Origin: Clostridiales bacterium UBA6981
GTDB taxonomy: Bacteria; Bacillota; Clostridia; Oscillospirales; Oscillospiraceae
Assembly (NCBI GenBank): GCA_002450075.1
Contig: DJYJ01000022.1
Span: forward strand, 1 to 26,370
Direction of reading: 5' to 3'
Length of the DNA stretch: 26,370 nucleotides
Part shown: piece after piece, positions 14,157 through 22,033 of the stretch
How positions within the stretch are numbered: the first letter of the stretch is position 1
Layout of the letters: each line of letters starts with the position of its first letter
Position numbers and translations under genes: made by a program
The notes under the pieces: generated by a model
Database searches by the model: none
What the model was told of the DNA's origin: nothing
What the model saw: the letters and a program-made list of their open reading frames with translations, nothing else

Positions 14157-15170
14157 TCACAGCAGGATCACGCCCGCCTTTTCGCAGGCGTGCACGGTCT
14201 CCTCGCTCCAGATCGAGGCCTGCACCTCCCCGATGTGGATCTTGCCGAGGAGGAGCATGGAAAGGCGCGACTGGCCGATGCCGCCGCCGATCGTCAGCGG
14301 AAGCTCGCCGTTTAAGAGCATTTTGTGGTACGGCAGCTCCCGGCGCCCGTCGCAGCCGGCGGCGTGCAGCTGCTCGGACAGCGATTTGGGATCGACACGG
14401 ATGCCCATGGACGAGAGCTCCATCGCGCAGCCGAGCGGCTCGTACCAGAACAGCAGGTCGCCGTTGAGCGCCCAGTCGTCATAGTCCGGCGCGCGGCCGT
14501 CGTGCGGCTTGCCGGAGCGAAGCGGCGCGCCGATGCCGATGAGGAAGGCGGTGGGGTGCTCGCGCAGATAGGCGTTCTCGCGCTGCTTCGGCGTGAAGTC
14601 GGGGTAGAGATCCTCGAGCTCCTGCGCCGTAATAAAGCTCACGCGGCGCTCGAGCTTGCCCATCCCCTGCAGCTGCGGATAAATGGCCTGCATCGTGTCC
14701 TGCGTGTCGCAGATGGCCGTGACGATGTCCATGACCGTGGATTTGAGATAGTCGATCTTGCGCTCCTCGGGCAGAATGATCTTTTCCCAGTCCCACTGGT
14801 CGACATAGACCGAGTGGAGGTTGTCCAGCTCGTCCTCGTCACGGCGGACGGCGTCCATATCGGCCACGATCCCGCGGCCGGGATAGAAGCCGTAGCGCTT
14901 TAAGGCCAGACGCTTCCACTTGGCCAGGGACTGGACGATTTCGGCGCGGTGCTCGGAGCGCAGGATGTCAAAGCTGACCGGGCGCTCGTAGCCGTTGAGG
15001 TTGTCGTTCAGGCCCGAGGCCTCGTCGACAAAAAGCGGCGCGGATACGCGCTGGAGATTCAAAAGCGCGCAGAGCCGATCCTCAAAAAGACGCTTGAGCA
15101 GGCTGATCGCCTTTTGCGTATCATAAATGGAGAGATAACTGACATAGCCCTCGGGGATGGTGAATTTCAT
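14157..15170 (-). CDS. asnA: Aspartate--ammonia ligase (asparagine synthetase A)
   Basis: This 337-residue enzyme makes asparagine from aspartate, ammonia and ATP, through an aspartyl-AMP intermediate; its fold resembles the core of class II aminoacyl-tRNA synthetases. Recognised regions are LQRVSAPLFV near residue 40, the VDEASGLNDNLNGYERPVSF stretch around 48-67, the WDWEK segment near 130, and the C-terminal GGGIGQSRLSMLLLGK motif-3-like region with its ATP-binding Arg. Length is the family norm. The start lies 6 bp after the DUF4364 stop and has only a weak ribosome binding site, so translation probably depends on coupling to the upstream gene. Confidence 0.97.
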   Translation of the reverse strand: MKFTIPEGYVSYLSIYDTQKAISLLKRLFEDRLCALLNLQRVSAPLFVDEASGLNDNLNGYERPVSFDILRSEHRAEIVQSLAKWKRLALKRYGFYPGRGIVADMDAVRRDEDELDNLHSVYVDQWDWEKIILPEERKIDYLKSTVMDIVTAICDTQDTMQAIYPQLQGMGKLERRVSFITAQELEDLYPDFTPKQRENAYLREHPTAFLIGIGAPLRSGKPHDGRAPDYDDWALNGDLLFWYEPLGCAMELSSMGIRVDPKSLSEQLHAAGCDGRRELPYHKMLLNGELPLTIGGGIGQSRLSMLLLGKIHIGEVQASIWSEETVHACEKAGVILL

Positions 15171-15176
15171 GGGAGC

Positions 15177-15704
15177 TCACTTTCCTTCCTCGCACAGGAT
15201 CTCGACAATCCGCTGGTAGACCTCCTCCGCCTCGCGGCGAAACTTCTTTTTCATTTTCCTCGCCTGCTCCTCGCCCGCGCACAGGAGCGAGAGCGAGATG
15301 ATCTCGCCCTTGCCGTCGGACATGGCAAGACAGACGCGGCAGCCGTCCTCGTCCGTACGGCTCTCGGCGCGGATCATGGCGGCGCGGGCCAGCCGCGCCT
15401 CCACCGGCGCGATGAGTTTCAGCGCCTTGGCGCGCACGGAATAAGGGAGGCTGCTCTCGACCGTTTCGGCGTTGCGCCGTCCCTTATCGGTGATCGTATA
15501 CTCCTCGTCCTCCTCGGTGATGTGGCCGGTAGCCATCAGATCGCCGAGGCAGTCGGAATAATCAAAATAACCCACGCCGGAGTCGCACTGCTGGCACAGC
15601 TCGTCGAGCGTGCCGCGGTCGACCGGGGCGGGAAGACGGCTTAAGATGAACAGGATGAGCAGCTTGATGTCCAGCTTTTCATGGATGAAGCCGTGATGGT
15701 CCAT
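15177..15704 (-). CDS. DUF4364 family protein
   Basis: This 175-residue protein belongs to DUF4364, a clostridial family with a predicted N-terminal winged-helix domain (about residues 10-85). The domain is seen in KLLILFILSRLPAPVDRGTLDEL and in the wing region HITEEDEEYTITDKGRR. The C-terminal half is charged and ends in a helix rich in Lys and Glu. A DNA-binding regulatory role is likely from the fold, but no target is known. A GGAGGAGAG site precedes the ATG. It heads a two-gene unit with asnA, so a role in controlling amino-acid or nitrogen genes is possible but not shown. Confidence 0.9.
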   Translation of the reverse strand: MDHHGFIHEKLDIKLLILFILSRLPAPVDRGTLDELCQQCDSGVGYFDYSDCLGDLMATGHITEEDEEYTITDKGRRNAETVESSLPYSVRAKALKLIAPVEARLARAAMIRAESRTDEDGCRVCLAMSDGKGEIISLSLLCAGEEQARKMKKKFRREAEEVYQRIVEILCEEGK

Positions 15705-15739
15705 TTCTCTCTCCTCCGTTTTTTCTATAATAATATTTT

Positions 15740-15767
15740 ATTATACTTCACCCAGCCATTTTTTCAA
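15740..15767 (-). promoter_or_regulatory. Promoter of the DUF4364-asnA operon
   Basis: On the minus strand TTGAAA (15762-15767) and a consensus TATAAT (15740-15745) are 16 bp apart, about 36 bp before the start codon. Confidence 0.7.
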
Positions 15768-15838
15768 GAACAAAATGACACACCGCGCCGCGGCGCGCAT
15801 AAACTGTAATGAACTTTATCATCACAGGAGGTCGTATC

Positions 15839-16624
15839 ATGCCGGACAGAGTCATTCCCGGGCCGGTCGGAAATAATGCAAGCATCCGAGAGGCCGTTTC
15901 CATCAATACGAACAAGATCTTTGACTGCTGCAGAGACAAGGACTGCGTCGACGAGCTGCGCGTCTATCCCACGATCAGCTCGCAGACCTATCTCGACAAC
16001 GCCATCAGTATCCGCCCCAAGGCCGCGGAGCTTTTATACATCAACGTCAACGTCGAGCCCGTGAGCTTCAACCGGGGTTACTACACCGTGGACTGCACGT
16101 ATTTCTACCGCGTCACGGCCGAGACCTTCCCCGGCGCCCAGCTCTGCCGCGGACTTGCGGTCTTTGACAAGCGGGTGATGCTCTTCGGCAGCGAGGGCAG
16201 CGTCAAGACCTTTACCTCCGACAGCGAGCCCGCAATCGTCTCGCTCGACGACCAGCCCAAGGCCGTTGTCAACGCCGTCGACCCGATCGCGCTGCACGCC
16301 TCGCTTGCCGATCCGGCCGATACGCCGGGCAGCGACAATATCATCATCCCCCAGTTCATCCTTGACGCGATGGGCGAGGATCTGATCACGGTGGACAATG
16401 TACGCCGCTGGTTCGTCACCATCGGCCAGTTCTCGATGGTACGTCTCGAGCGCGAGACGCAGCTGCTCATTCCCGCCTATGACTACTTCCTGCCGGATAA
16501 GGAGTGCCCCGGCACCAGTGAGGACGATCCCTGCGCGCTCTTCGGACGGATCGACTTCCCTGTCGACGAGTTCTTCCCGCCGGACAGCGCCGTGGAGAGC
16601 AGCGATTACAGACAGTATAAATAA
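15839..16624 (+). CDS. Conserved clostridial protein of unknown function
   Basis: This 261-residue soluble protein resembles a conserved hypothetical family I have seen in Clostridia, but I know no function for it. The N-terminus has VIPGPVGNNASIREAVSINT, then a cysteine-rich stretch IFDCCRDKDCVDELRVYP near residue 27-44. The middle contains RPKAAELLYINVNVEPVSFN and YYTVDCTYFYRVTAETFPGA, which suggest beta strands. There is no signal peptide or membrane segment. The ATG at 15839 has AGGAGG 7 bp upstream; the ATG at 15809 precedes that site. It is a single-gene unit followed by a terminator. A structural or spore-layer role is conceivable from the Cys-rich beta pattern, but this is speculation. 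Confidence 0.85.
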   Translation: MPDRVIPGPVGNNASIREAVSINTNKIFDCCRDKDCVDELRVYPTISSQTYLDNAISIRPKAAELLYINVNVEPVSFNRGYYTVDCTYFYRVTAETFPGAQLCRGLAVFDKRVMLFGSEGSVKTFTSDSEPAIVSLDDQPKAVVNAVDPIALHASLADPADTPGSDNIIIPQFILDAMGEDLITVDNVRRWFVTIGQFSMVRLERETQLLIPAYDYFLPDKECPGTSEDDPCALFGRIDFPVDEFFPPDSAVESSDYRQYK

Positions 16625-16626
16625 TC

Positions 16627-16664
16627 GATCAGGCCGGGTAGCTCCCCGGCCTGATCATCTTTTT
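16627..16664 (+). terminator. Intrinsic terminator after the 15839 gene
   Basis: GATCAGGCCGGG (16627-16638) pairs perfectly with CCCGGCCTGATC (16645-16656), followed by ATCTTTTTA. Confidence 0.85.
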
Positions 16665-16678
16665 ATAGCAAACCATTT

Positions 16679-17005
16679 TCACGCGAAATGGATCAACTCC
16701 CGTGCTGCTGGGAAAAAGAATCCTATTACAAGAGTAATGATTGCCAAAACTGATCCGAGCAAGTATGTGAATCCTGAAAACAAAAGAACTGCTTTCAACA
16801 CTTTTTTCTTCTTTACGAGCCGTCCAAGCCCCCAAAGTGCCGCCCCAAGGATCAGGGTGATGAACAATATACCCAATGCGAACAAATCGTTCGACAGATG
16901 ATCTGCATACCACTCTCTCCCATGAGCAAATCTCAGATAATTGATTAGTGTCACGGAAAAAATGGCAACTGCAAGGTACAATACCGCTTTATGCTTTTCT
17001 TTCAT
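16679..17005 (-). CDS. Small AT-richer membrane protein downstream of recG
   Basis: This 108-residue protein has three hydrophobic segments (about residues 6-24, 42-60 and 70-95) and a KKKK patch between the second and third. I recognise no family. The ATG at 17005 has GGGAGAGGG directly upstream, and it begins 10 bp after the recG stop, so it is probably the last gene of the apbE-recG unit. Its base composition is visibly lower in GC than all neighbours, with many AAA, TTT and AT-ending codons, which suggests later acquisition. Confidence 0.75.
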   Translation of the reverse strand: MKEKHKAVLYLAVAIFSVTLINYLRFAHGREWYADHLSNDLFALGILFITLILGAALWGLGRLVKKKKVLKAVLLFSGFTYLLGSVLAIITLVIGFFFPAARELIHFA

Positions 17006-17015
17006 GCCCTCTCCC

Positions 17016-19082
17016 TCAGTTAAAACTGTCCGTATTATTTCGGAACAAGGTCTCAATGCGCTCGCGCAGGGCGGCGTGCGCGGGGAGGCTAAGCTGCGGG
17101 TCGGCGGCGAGGAGGGCCTTGGCCTCCTCCTGTGCGGTTTTCAGCACCTGGGTGTCCGCGCCGAGATCCGCCACGTGCATCTCCGGCAGACCGTGCTGGC
17201 GCGCGCCGAAGAAATCGCCGGGGCCGCGCAGACGCAGATCCTCCTCGGAGATCTCAAAGCCGTTGTTGGTCTTGCTCATGATCGAAAGGCGGGCCTTGAC
17301 CTCCTCGCCCTTGTTGTCCGAGACAAGGATGCACCAGCTCTTGTGCCGGCCGCGCCCGACGCGGCCGCGCAGCTGATGGAGCTGGCTGAGGCCGAAGCGC
17401 TCGGCATTCTCGATGATCATCAGCGCGGCGTTCGGCACGTCCACGCCGACCTCGATGACCGTCGTCGCGACGAGGATATCCGTCTCGCCGCGGACAAAGG
17501 CGGCCATGACCGCGTCCTTGTCCTTCGGCTTCATCCGCCCGTGGACACAGCCCACGGTGAGCGCCGGGAATTCCCGCGCAAGCTCCCTGGCGTGCTCCTC
17601 GGCGGATTTCAGTTTCTTTTCGCTCGGCGTCTCGTCGTCCTCGTCGTCCTCCACCTTCGGGCAGACGACGAAGACCTGACGCCCCTCCCCCACCAGCTTG
17701 CGGATAAAGCCGTTGAGGCGCGCGCGATAGCTCTCGTCCACGGCGAAGGTATCCACCTTCTGCCGTCCGGGGGGCAGCTCGTCGATGATCGAAACATCCA
17801 GATCGCCGTAGATCATCAGCGCCAGCGTGCGCGGGATCGGCGTGGCGGACATGACGAGCACATGGGGCTTTTCCCCCTTGCCGATCAGCGCCGAGCGCTG
17901 TCGGACACCGAAGCGGTGCTGCTCGTCCGTGATGATGAGGCCGAGGCGCGCATAGGCCACGTCCTCGGAAAAGAGGGCGTGCGTGCCGACGACAAGATCG
18001 TATTCCCCCGCCGCGATCGCAGCCTTCGCCTCGCGCTTTTCTTTCGCGCTCATGGCACCGGTGAGTCTGCCGACGCGCATGCCGAAGGGCGAAAGCAAAT
18101 TGGAAAGTGTTGAAAAATGCTGCTCGGAGAGGATCTCCGTCGGCGCCATGAAGGCGCTGACGAAGCCGTTTTCGCGGCAGAGCCAGCACAGCGCCGCCGC
18201 AACGAGCGTTTTGCCGCTGCCGACGTCGCCCTGAACAAGGCGGTTCATCACGAAGCCGCCCGTCATATCCCGCGCCGCTTCCTCGATCGCGCGCTTCTGC
18301 GCCCCGGTCGGCGCAAAGGGCAGTGCTGCGTAGAAGGAGGAAAAGTCCTTCGGCTGCATGGCGATGCCGCTCTCGCGCGTGCGTTCGGCGCGCATCGTGC
18401 CGAGCGCGCAGGCCAGCACAAACAGCTCCTCGAATACGAGACGCCGCCGCGCGATGGCAAGCGCGTCAAAGTCAGAGGGATAGTGGATGTTTTCATAGGC
18501 GTAGCGAGCCTGGGCAAGGCCGTTGCGCGCGCGGATTTCCGCGGGCAGCAGGTCGGGCAGCTCGCTTCCGCACTCGTCAAGCCCCTGGCGCACCGCGTCG
18601 CGGATCGTGCGCTGGTTCAGCGCGGCGTTCATCCGGTAGACCGGCAGGATGCAGCCCGTAACGCCGCGGGGCTTGTCCTCCTTTTCATAGGCAGGGTTGA
18701 CCATGCTGAAGCGGCTGCCGTTCCGCTCGATCTTGCCATAGAAGCAGACGCTGTCGCCGCGCGAGAGCTGATCCTTGATATAGTTCTGGTTGAAATATGT
18801 TATGTCAACCGATCCGCTCTCGTCCACCGCACGGAACTTGACAAGCTCCATCCCCCGTCTGACGCGGACAAGGCGCGGCATATCCGCCACAAGCGCGCGG
18901 ATACACACGCCCTCCCCCTCCGGCGCGGCGGCGATCGGGCAGAATCGGGTCCGGTCCTCGTAGCGCGAGGGGAAATAGGACACGAGGTCATAGAGAGAAA
19001 AGACGCCGAGCTTTCCGAACGCCTGCGCCTTTTTCTCCCCTATTCCCTTGATAAACCGTACGGATGTGGTCAGATCAGCCAT
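17016..19082 (-). CDS. recG: ATP-dependent DNA helicase RecG
   Basis: This 688-residue SF2 helicase remodels stalled replication forks and Holliday junctions. The N-terminal wedge domain begins with the helix-hairpin-like VRFIKGIGEKKAQAFGKLG. Walker A is GDVGSGKT near residue 280 and the Walker B box is DEQH (ITDEQHRFGVRQRSAL). The C-terminal motifs MSATPIPRTLAL, TTVIEVGVDVPNA and QLRGRVGRG are all present. Length is normal. The ATG lies 2 bp after the apbE stop and has no clear ribosome binding site, so translation probably depends on coupling. In many Firmicutes recG neighbours DAK-like or rRNA methylase genes; the link to apbE here is unusual. Confidence 0.97.
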   Translation of the reverse strand: MADLTTSVRFIKGIGEKKAQAFGKLGVFSLYDLVSYFPSRYEDRTRFCPIAAAPEGEGVCIRALVADMPRLVRVRRGMELVKFRAVDESGSVDITYFNQNYIKDQLSRGDSVCFYGKIERNGSRFSMVNPAYEKEDKPRGVTGCILPVYRMNAALNQRTIRDAVRQGLDECGSELPDLLPAEIRARNGLAQARYAYENIHYPSDFDALAIARRRLVFEELFVLACALGTMRAERTRESGIAMQPKDFSSFYAALPFAPTGAQKRAIEEAARDMTGGFVMNRLVQGDVGSGKTLVAAALCWLCRENGFVSAFMAPTEILSEQHFSTLSNLLSPFGMRVGRLTGAMSAKEKREAKAAIAAGEYDLVVGTHALFSEDVAYARLGLIITDEQHRFGVRQRSALIGKGEKPHVLVMSATPIPRTLALMIYGDLDVSIIDELPPGRQKVDTFAVDESYRARLNGFIRKLVGEGRQVFVVCPKVEDDEDDETPSEKKLKSAEEHARELAREFPALTVGCVHGRMKPKDKDAVMAAFVRGETDILVATTVIEVGVDVPNAALMIIENAERFGLSQLHQLRGRVGRGRHKSWCILVSDNKGEEVKARLSIMSKTNNGFEISEEDLRLRGPGDFFGARQHGLPEMHVADLGADTQVLKTAQEEAKALLAADPQLSLPAHAALRERIETLFRNNTDSFN

Positions 19083-19084
19083 GT

Positions 19085-20155
19085 TTATTCACTGTAAGAG
19101 AGGGTATACTCCTCGTTGACGAGGACGAAGTCCTCGATCAGTCCTTTCGTGCAGATGATGCGGTTGTCCTTTGTGATGAGCACCATGTCAAAGCCGCCCC
19201 CGTCCGTCTTGCCGTATTGACGCCAATAGTTCAGCGACTGGACCTCGCCGAGGACGAACATCGCGGTCGAGAGGCAGTCGGCCATCGTACCGTCGGCGCA
19301 GATGATCGTGGCGGAGAGCAGGTTGTTCGAAACGGGATAGCCGCTCTGCGGCTTGAGGATGTGGTGGTAAGTATTGCCCGTCGTGACGTCGGTAAAATAC
19401 CGCTGATAGCTGCCGGAGGTGACGACCGCGGTCTCCCCCACGTTCAGCACGCCGACGTAGCCCTTGCCGGAGTTGTTCGGATCGTCGATGCCGACGCGCC
19501 ACTGGCTGCCGTCGGGCTTCAGTCCGAGCGTCTGCACGTTTCCGCCGAGGGAGACGATGCCGCTCGTCACACCGGCGGCGCTCATCGCCTCGATGGCCTT
19601 GTCGGCCGCGCAGCCCTTGGCCACGGCGCCGAAGCTCATCTCGCCGTAAGACGGCATTGAGACGGTATAGGTGCCGGAGCTGGGGAAGCTCGTCAGCAGG
19701 ACCTGGTCGAAGCAGACGCGGCTGAGTTCGTCGAGGATCTCGTAATCATAGGGCACATAATACTTGTTGTCGATAAAGCCCCAGAGCTTGAGCAGCGGAT
19801 ACACCGTCAGATCCAGCGCGCCGCCGCTCTGGCTGTATACCTGCTTGGCAGCCGTGAGCATGTCGGCGACCTGGCCGGGGACGACCACGTTCTCGCCGTT
19901 GGCGTGGTTGATCGCCCATACGGTGCTGGAGGGATTTTCGGGGTCGAGCATCGTATCCATCGAGCGGATCACACTCTCCGCCGCATTGAGGCCGCTCTCA
20001 CGGTTTTTTCCGTAAGCCACCAGCGTCATCGTCGTGTCCATGGCAAACAGGCTCCGGCTGCTCTCCTTGGTCTCGCCGCACGCGGCAAGCGAAAGCATCA
20101 TAACCACGCACAAAAGCGCGCAGACGATCCTGGTCAAAGCGTTTCTTTTCTTCAT
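19085..20155 (-). CDS. apbE: FAD:protein FMN transferase (ApbE family lipoprotein)
   Basis: This 356-residue lipoprotein attaches FMN from FAD to a threonine of exported flavoproteins such as RnfG or NqrC. A signal peptide ends in the lipobox LSLAAC, with the lipidated Cys at residue 26. ApbE motifs are FAMDTTMTL near 37, the SLGGNVQTLG and TSGSYQRYF regions, HHILKPQSGYPV, and the Mg-binding DGTMADCLSTAMFVLG near the C-terminus. A GAGGAG site precedes the ATG. No flavin-accepting target gene (rnf, nqr, FMN-binding domain) is in the window. It is followed by recG after 2 bp. Confidence 0.96.
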   Translation of the reverse strand: MKKRNALTRIVCALLCVVMMLSLAACGETKESSRSLFAMDTTMTLVAYGKNRESGLNAAESVIRSMDTMLDPENPSSTVWAINHANGENVVVPGQVADMLTAAKQVYSQSGGALDLTVYPLLKLWGFIDNKYYVPYDYEILDELSRVCFDQVLLTSFPSSGTYTVSMPSYGEMSFGAVAKGCAADKAIEAMSAAGVTSGIVSLGGNVQTLGLKPDGSQWRVGIDDPNNSGKGYVGVLNVGETAVVTSGSYQRYFTDVTTGNTYHHILKPQSGYPVSNNLLSATIICADGTMADCLSTAMFVLGEVQSLNYWRQYGKTDGGGFDMVLITKDNRIICTKGLIEDFVLVNEEYTLSYSE

Positions 20156-20220
20156 GTAAAATACTCCTCTTTTGGGGGGAAGCTGCCATTTTTCTTTGTC
20201 CGTTTATCACGGCTTTTGTT

Positions 20221-20249
20221 ATTATAACATAGATCGAAGAAAATGAAAA
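20221..20249 (-). promoter_or_regulatory. Predicted promoter of apbE-recG
   Basis: On the minus strand a consensus TATAAT (20221-20226) has a weak -35, TTTTCA (20244-20249), at 17 bp. Confidence 0.55.
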
Positions 20250-20255
20250 CCGCTA

Positions 20256-20284
20256 TTTACTTTGCCGGTATTTTTTGCTATAAT
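20256..20284 (+). promoter_or_regulatory. Promoter of tRNA-Arg
   Basis: TTTACT (20256-20261) and TATAAT (20279-20284) are 17 bp apart, 20 bp before the tRNA. Confidence 0.75.
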
Positions 20285-20303
20285 GCTTTGGCAACATGCA
20301 AAT

Positions 20304-20380
20304 GCGGCTGTAGCTCAGCTGGATAGAGTGCCAGACTCCGACTCTGGAGGTCGTGGGTTCGAATCCCGTCAGCCGTACCA
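20304..20380 (+). tRNA. tRNA-Arg (anticodon CCG)
   Basis: A 77-nt cloverleaf has acceptor GCGGCTG/CAGCCGT (the first pair is G-U), anticodon stem CCAGA/TCTGG with loop CTCCGAC, and T-arm GTGGG TTCGAAT CCCGT. CCA is encoded. It reads the arginine codon CGG. The terminator stem begins at the last base of CCA. Confidence 0.95.
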
Positions 20381-20415
20381 AAATCCCGGTGCCCCATCAG
20401 GGGTACCGGGATTTT
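20380..20415 (+). terminator. Intrinsic terminator after tRNA-Arg
   Basis: A 16-bp stem (20380-20395 with 20400-20415) has one G-U pair and a 4-nt loop; its 3' arm ends in ATTTT. Confidence 0.8.
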
Positions 20416-20428
20416 GAATTGGATCAAG

Positions 20429-20438
20429 GGGATTCGAA
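20429..20438 (-). repeat. Inverted copy of the tRNA-Arg T-arm 3' side
   Basis: GGGATTCGAA is the exact reverse complement of 20358-20367 in tRNA-Arg and lies 13 bp past the terminator stem. Confidence 0.6.
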
Positions 20439-20453
20439 GGGTGAGAAAAAACT

Positions 20454-20481
20454 TTGCTTTCTTTTCCGATTATGCTATGAT
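20454..20481 (+). promoter_or_regulatory. Predicted promoter of the acetyltransferase-nfo operon
   Basis: TTGCTT (20454-20459) and TATGAT (20476-20481) are 16 bp apart, 30 bp before the GTG start. Confidence 0.55.
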
Positions 20482-20511
20482 GAACGCGAAAAACACGCGG
20501 GAGGTCAGATC

Positions 20512-21123
20512 GTGACAGAGAAAGAAAAAATGCTGGCGGGCAAGCTTTACGACCCGGCGGATGAGGAGCTCGTCGCGCTGCGGGAAAAGGCGCACGCGCT
20601 GAGCAAGGCCTATAACGACACCGTGGAGACCCAGGAGGACGAACGCGAGGCTATTATCGCAGAGCTTCTCCCGGAGATGCACGAGAGCGCGTATTTTCAG
20701 GGGCCGGTCCAGTTCGACTATGGCTGCTTTACATCAGTCGGTGAAAACAGCTATGCCAACTTTAACTTCACCTGTCTCGACTGCGCGCCCGTTCGGATCG
20801 GCGCCAACGTCTTTATGGGGCCGAACGTCTCGATCCTGACACCTGTTCATCCGCTCAGATGGCAGGAGCGCAATCTGTACGTCAAGCCCGACGGCACGAT
20901 GACGGACCGCGAATACGCCCGCCCCATCACGATCGGAGATAACTGCTGGATCGCCGGGAATGTGACGATCTGCGGCGGCGTGACGATCGGCGCGGGAAGC
21001 GTGATCGGCGCGGGAAGCGTCGTCACGCGCTCGATCCCGGAGGGTGTGATCGCTGCGGGCAACCCCTGCCGCGTGATCCGCCCGATCACGGAGGCGGACA
21101 GTATGGAGAGCGAATATGTCTGA
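20512..21123 (+). CDS. Maltose/galactoside O-acetyltransferase family (LacA/Maa-type) protein
   Basis: This 203-residue protein belongs to the hexapeptide-repeat sugar O-acetyltransferases, which move acetyl from acetyl-CoA to a sugar hydroxyl. The N-terminal MLAGKLYDPADEELVALR motif is the Maa-type cap. The left-handed beta helix is seen in NFTCLDCAPVRIGANVFMGP, the catalytic His in TPVHPL, and the repeats IGDNCWIAGNVTICGGVTIG. The true substrate is often unknown in this family. I use GTG 20512, with GGGAGG 7 bp upstream; an in-frame ATG at 20530 has no such site. The end overlaps nfo by 8 bp, which indicates an operon with a DNA-repair gene. Confidence 0.93.
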   Translation: MTEKEKMLAGKLYDPADEELVALREKAHALSKAYNDTVETQEDEREAIIAELLPEMHESAYFQGPVQFDYGCFTSVGENSYANFNFTCLDCAPVRIGANVFMGPNVSILTPVHPLRWQERNLYVKPDGTMTDREYARPITIGDNCWIAGNVTICGGVTIGAGSVIGAGSVVTRSIPEGVIAAGNPCRVIRPITEADSMESEYV

Positions 21124-21961
21124 TTCCCCGCGGATCTATATCGGCTGCCATCTCTCGGTCACCGACGGCTATGAGGCCATGGGAAAGACCATGCTCGCCT
21201 TCGGCGGCAACACCTTTGCCTTTTTCACGCGCAATCCGCGCGGCGGGAAGTCGAAGGAGTTATCCTCCGGGGACGCCGCGGCGCTGCGAGAGCTTCTCGT
21301 GCGCGAGGGCTTCGGTCCGCTCGTGGCGCACGGGAGCTATACGATGAACCTCTGCTCGGCCAATGAGCAGACGCGCGAAAACGCGCGGGACATGCTGCAG
21401 AAGGATCTCGAGCGGATGGCGCTGCTGCCGGGGAATTATTACAACTTTCACCCCGGCTCCCACACAGGTCAGGGTACGGAAACGGGGATCGCACAGATCG
21501 CGCAGGCGCTGGACCTCTGTCTTACACCGCAGATGCAGACTACCGTTCTGCTTGAAACGATGGCCGGAAAGGGCTCGGAGGTCGGAGGACGCTTTGAGGA
21601 GCTGCGTGAGATCATCGACCGCTGCGAGCGGCGCGAAAAGCTGGGCGTGTGTCTCGACACCTGCCACGTGTGGGACGCGGGCTATGATCTCTGCGGCGAT
21701 CTCGACGGCGTGCTGACGGAATTCGACCGCGTGATCGGACTGGAGCGGCTCCGTGCCGTCCACTTCAACGACAGCAAGAACGAGCGCGGCTCACACAAGG
21801 ACCGGCACGAAAAGCTCGGCGAGGGGCAGCTTGGGCTCGAGGCGCTGCGCCGGATCGCGCTGCATCCCGCGCTCTCTTCCCTTCCTTTTATCCTGGAAAC
21901 CCCGAACGACGACGCCGGCTATATCCGGGAAATCCGCACCGTTCTGGACTGGCTCGACTGA
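21116..21961 (+). CDS. nfo: Deoxyribonuclease IV (endonuclease IV, AP endonuclease)
   Basis: This 281-residue enzyme cuts DNA 5' of abasic sites in base excision repair and uses three zinc ions. Zinc ligands are visible in IGCHLSV near residue 10, VAHGSYTMN near 67, NFHPGSHTG near 109, LLETMAGKGSE near 144, LDTCHVWDAGYD near 180, and HFNDSKNERGSHKDRHEKLGEG near 220-241. The C-terminal ILETPND is also typical. Length is normal. The start overlaps the acetyltransferase stop (ATGTCTGA), so translation is coupled. No terminator follows before the FGGY kinase gene 72 bp away. Confidence 0.97.
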   Translation: MSDSPRIYIGCHLSVTDGYEAMGKTMLAFGGNTFAFFTRNPRGGKSKELSSGDAAALRELLVREGFGPLVAHGSYTMNLCSANEQTRENARDMLQKDLERMALLPGNYYNFHPGSHTGQGTETGIAQIAQALDLCLTPQMQTTVLLETMAGKGSEVGGRFEELREIIDRCERREKLGVCLDTCHVWDAGYDLCGDLDGVLTEFDRVIGLERLRAVHFNDSKNERGSHKDRHEKLGEGQLGLEALRRIALHPALSSLPFILETPNDDAGYIREIRTVLDWLD

Positions 21962-22033
21962 TAACTGAAAAAACGGCAACGAAAAGCTTATAACATAGTT
22001 CCGTCTATGGCGGAGAAAACGGAGGTAACAGAA

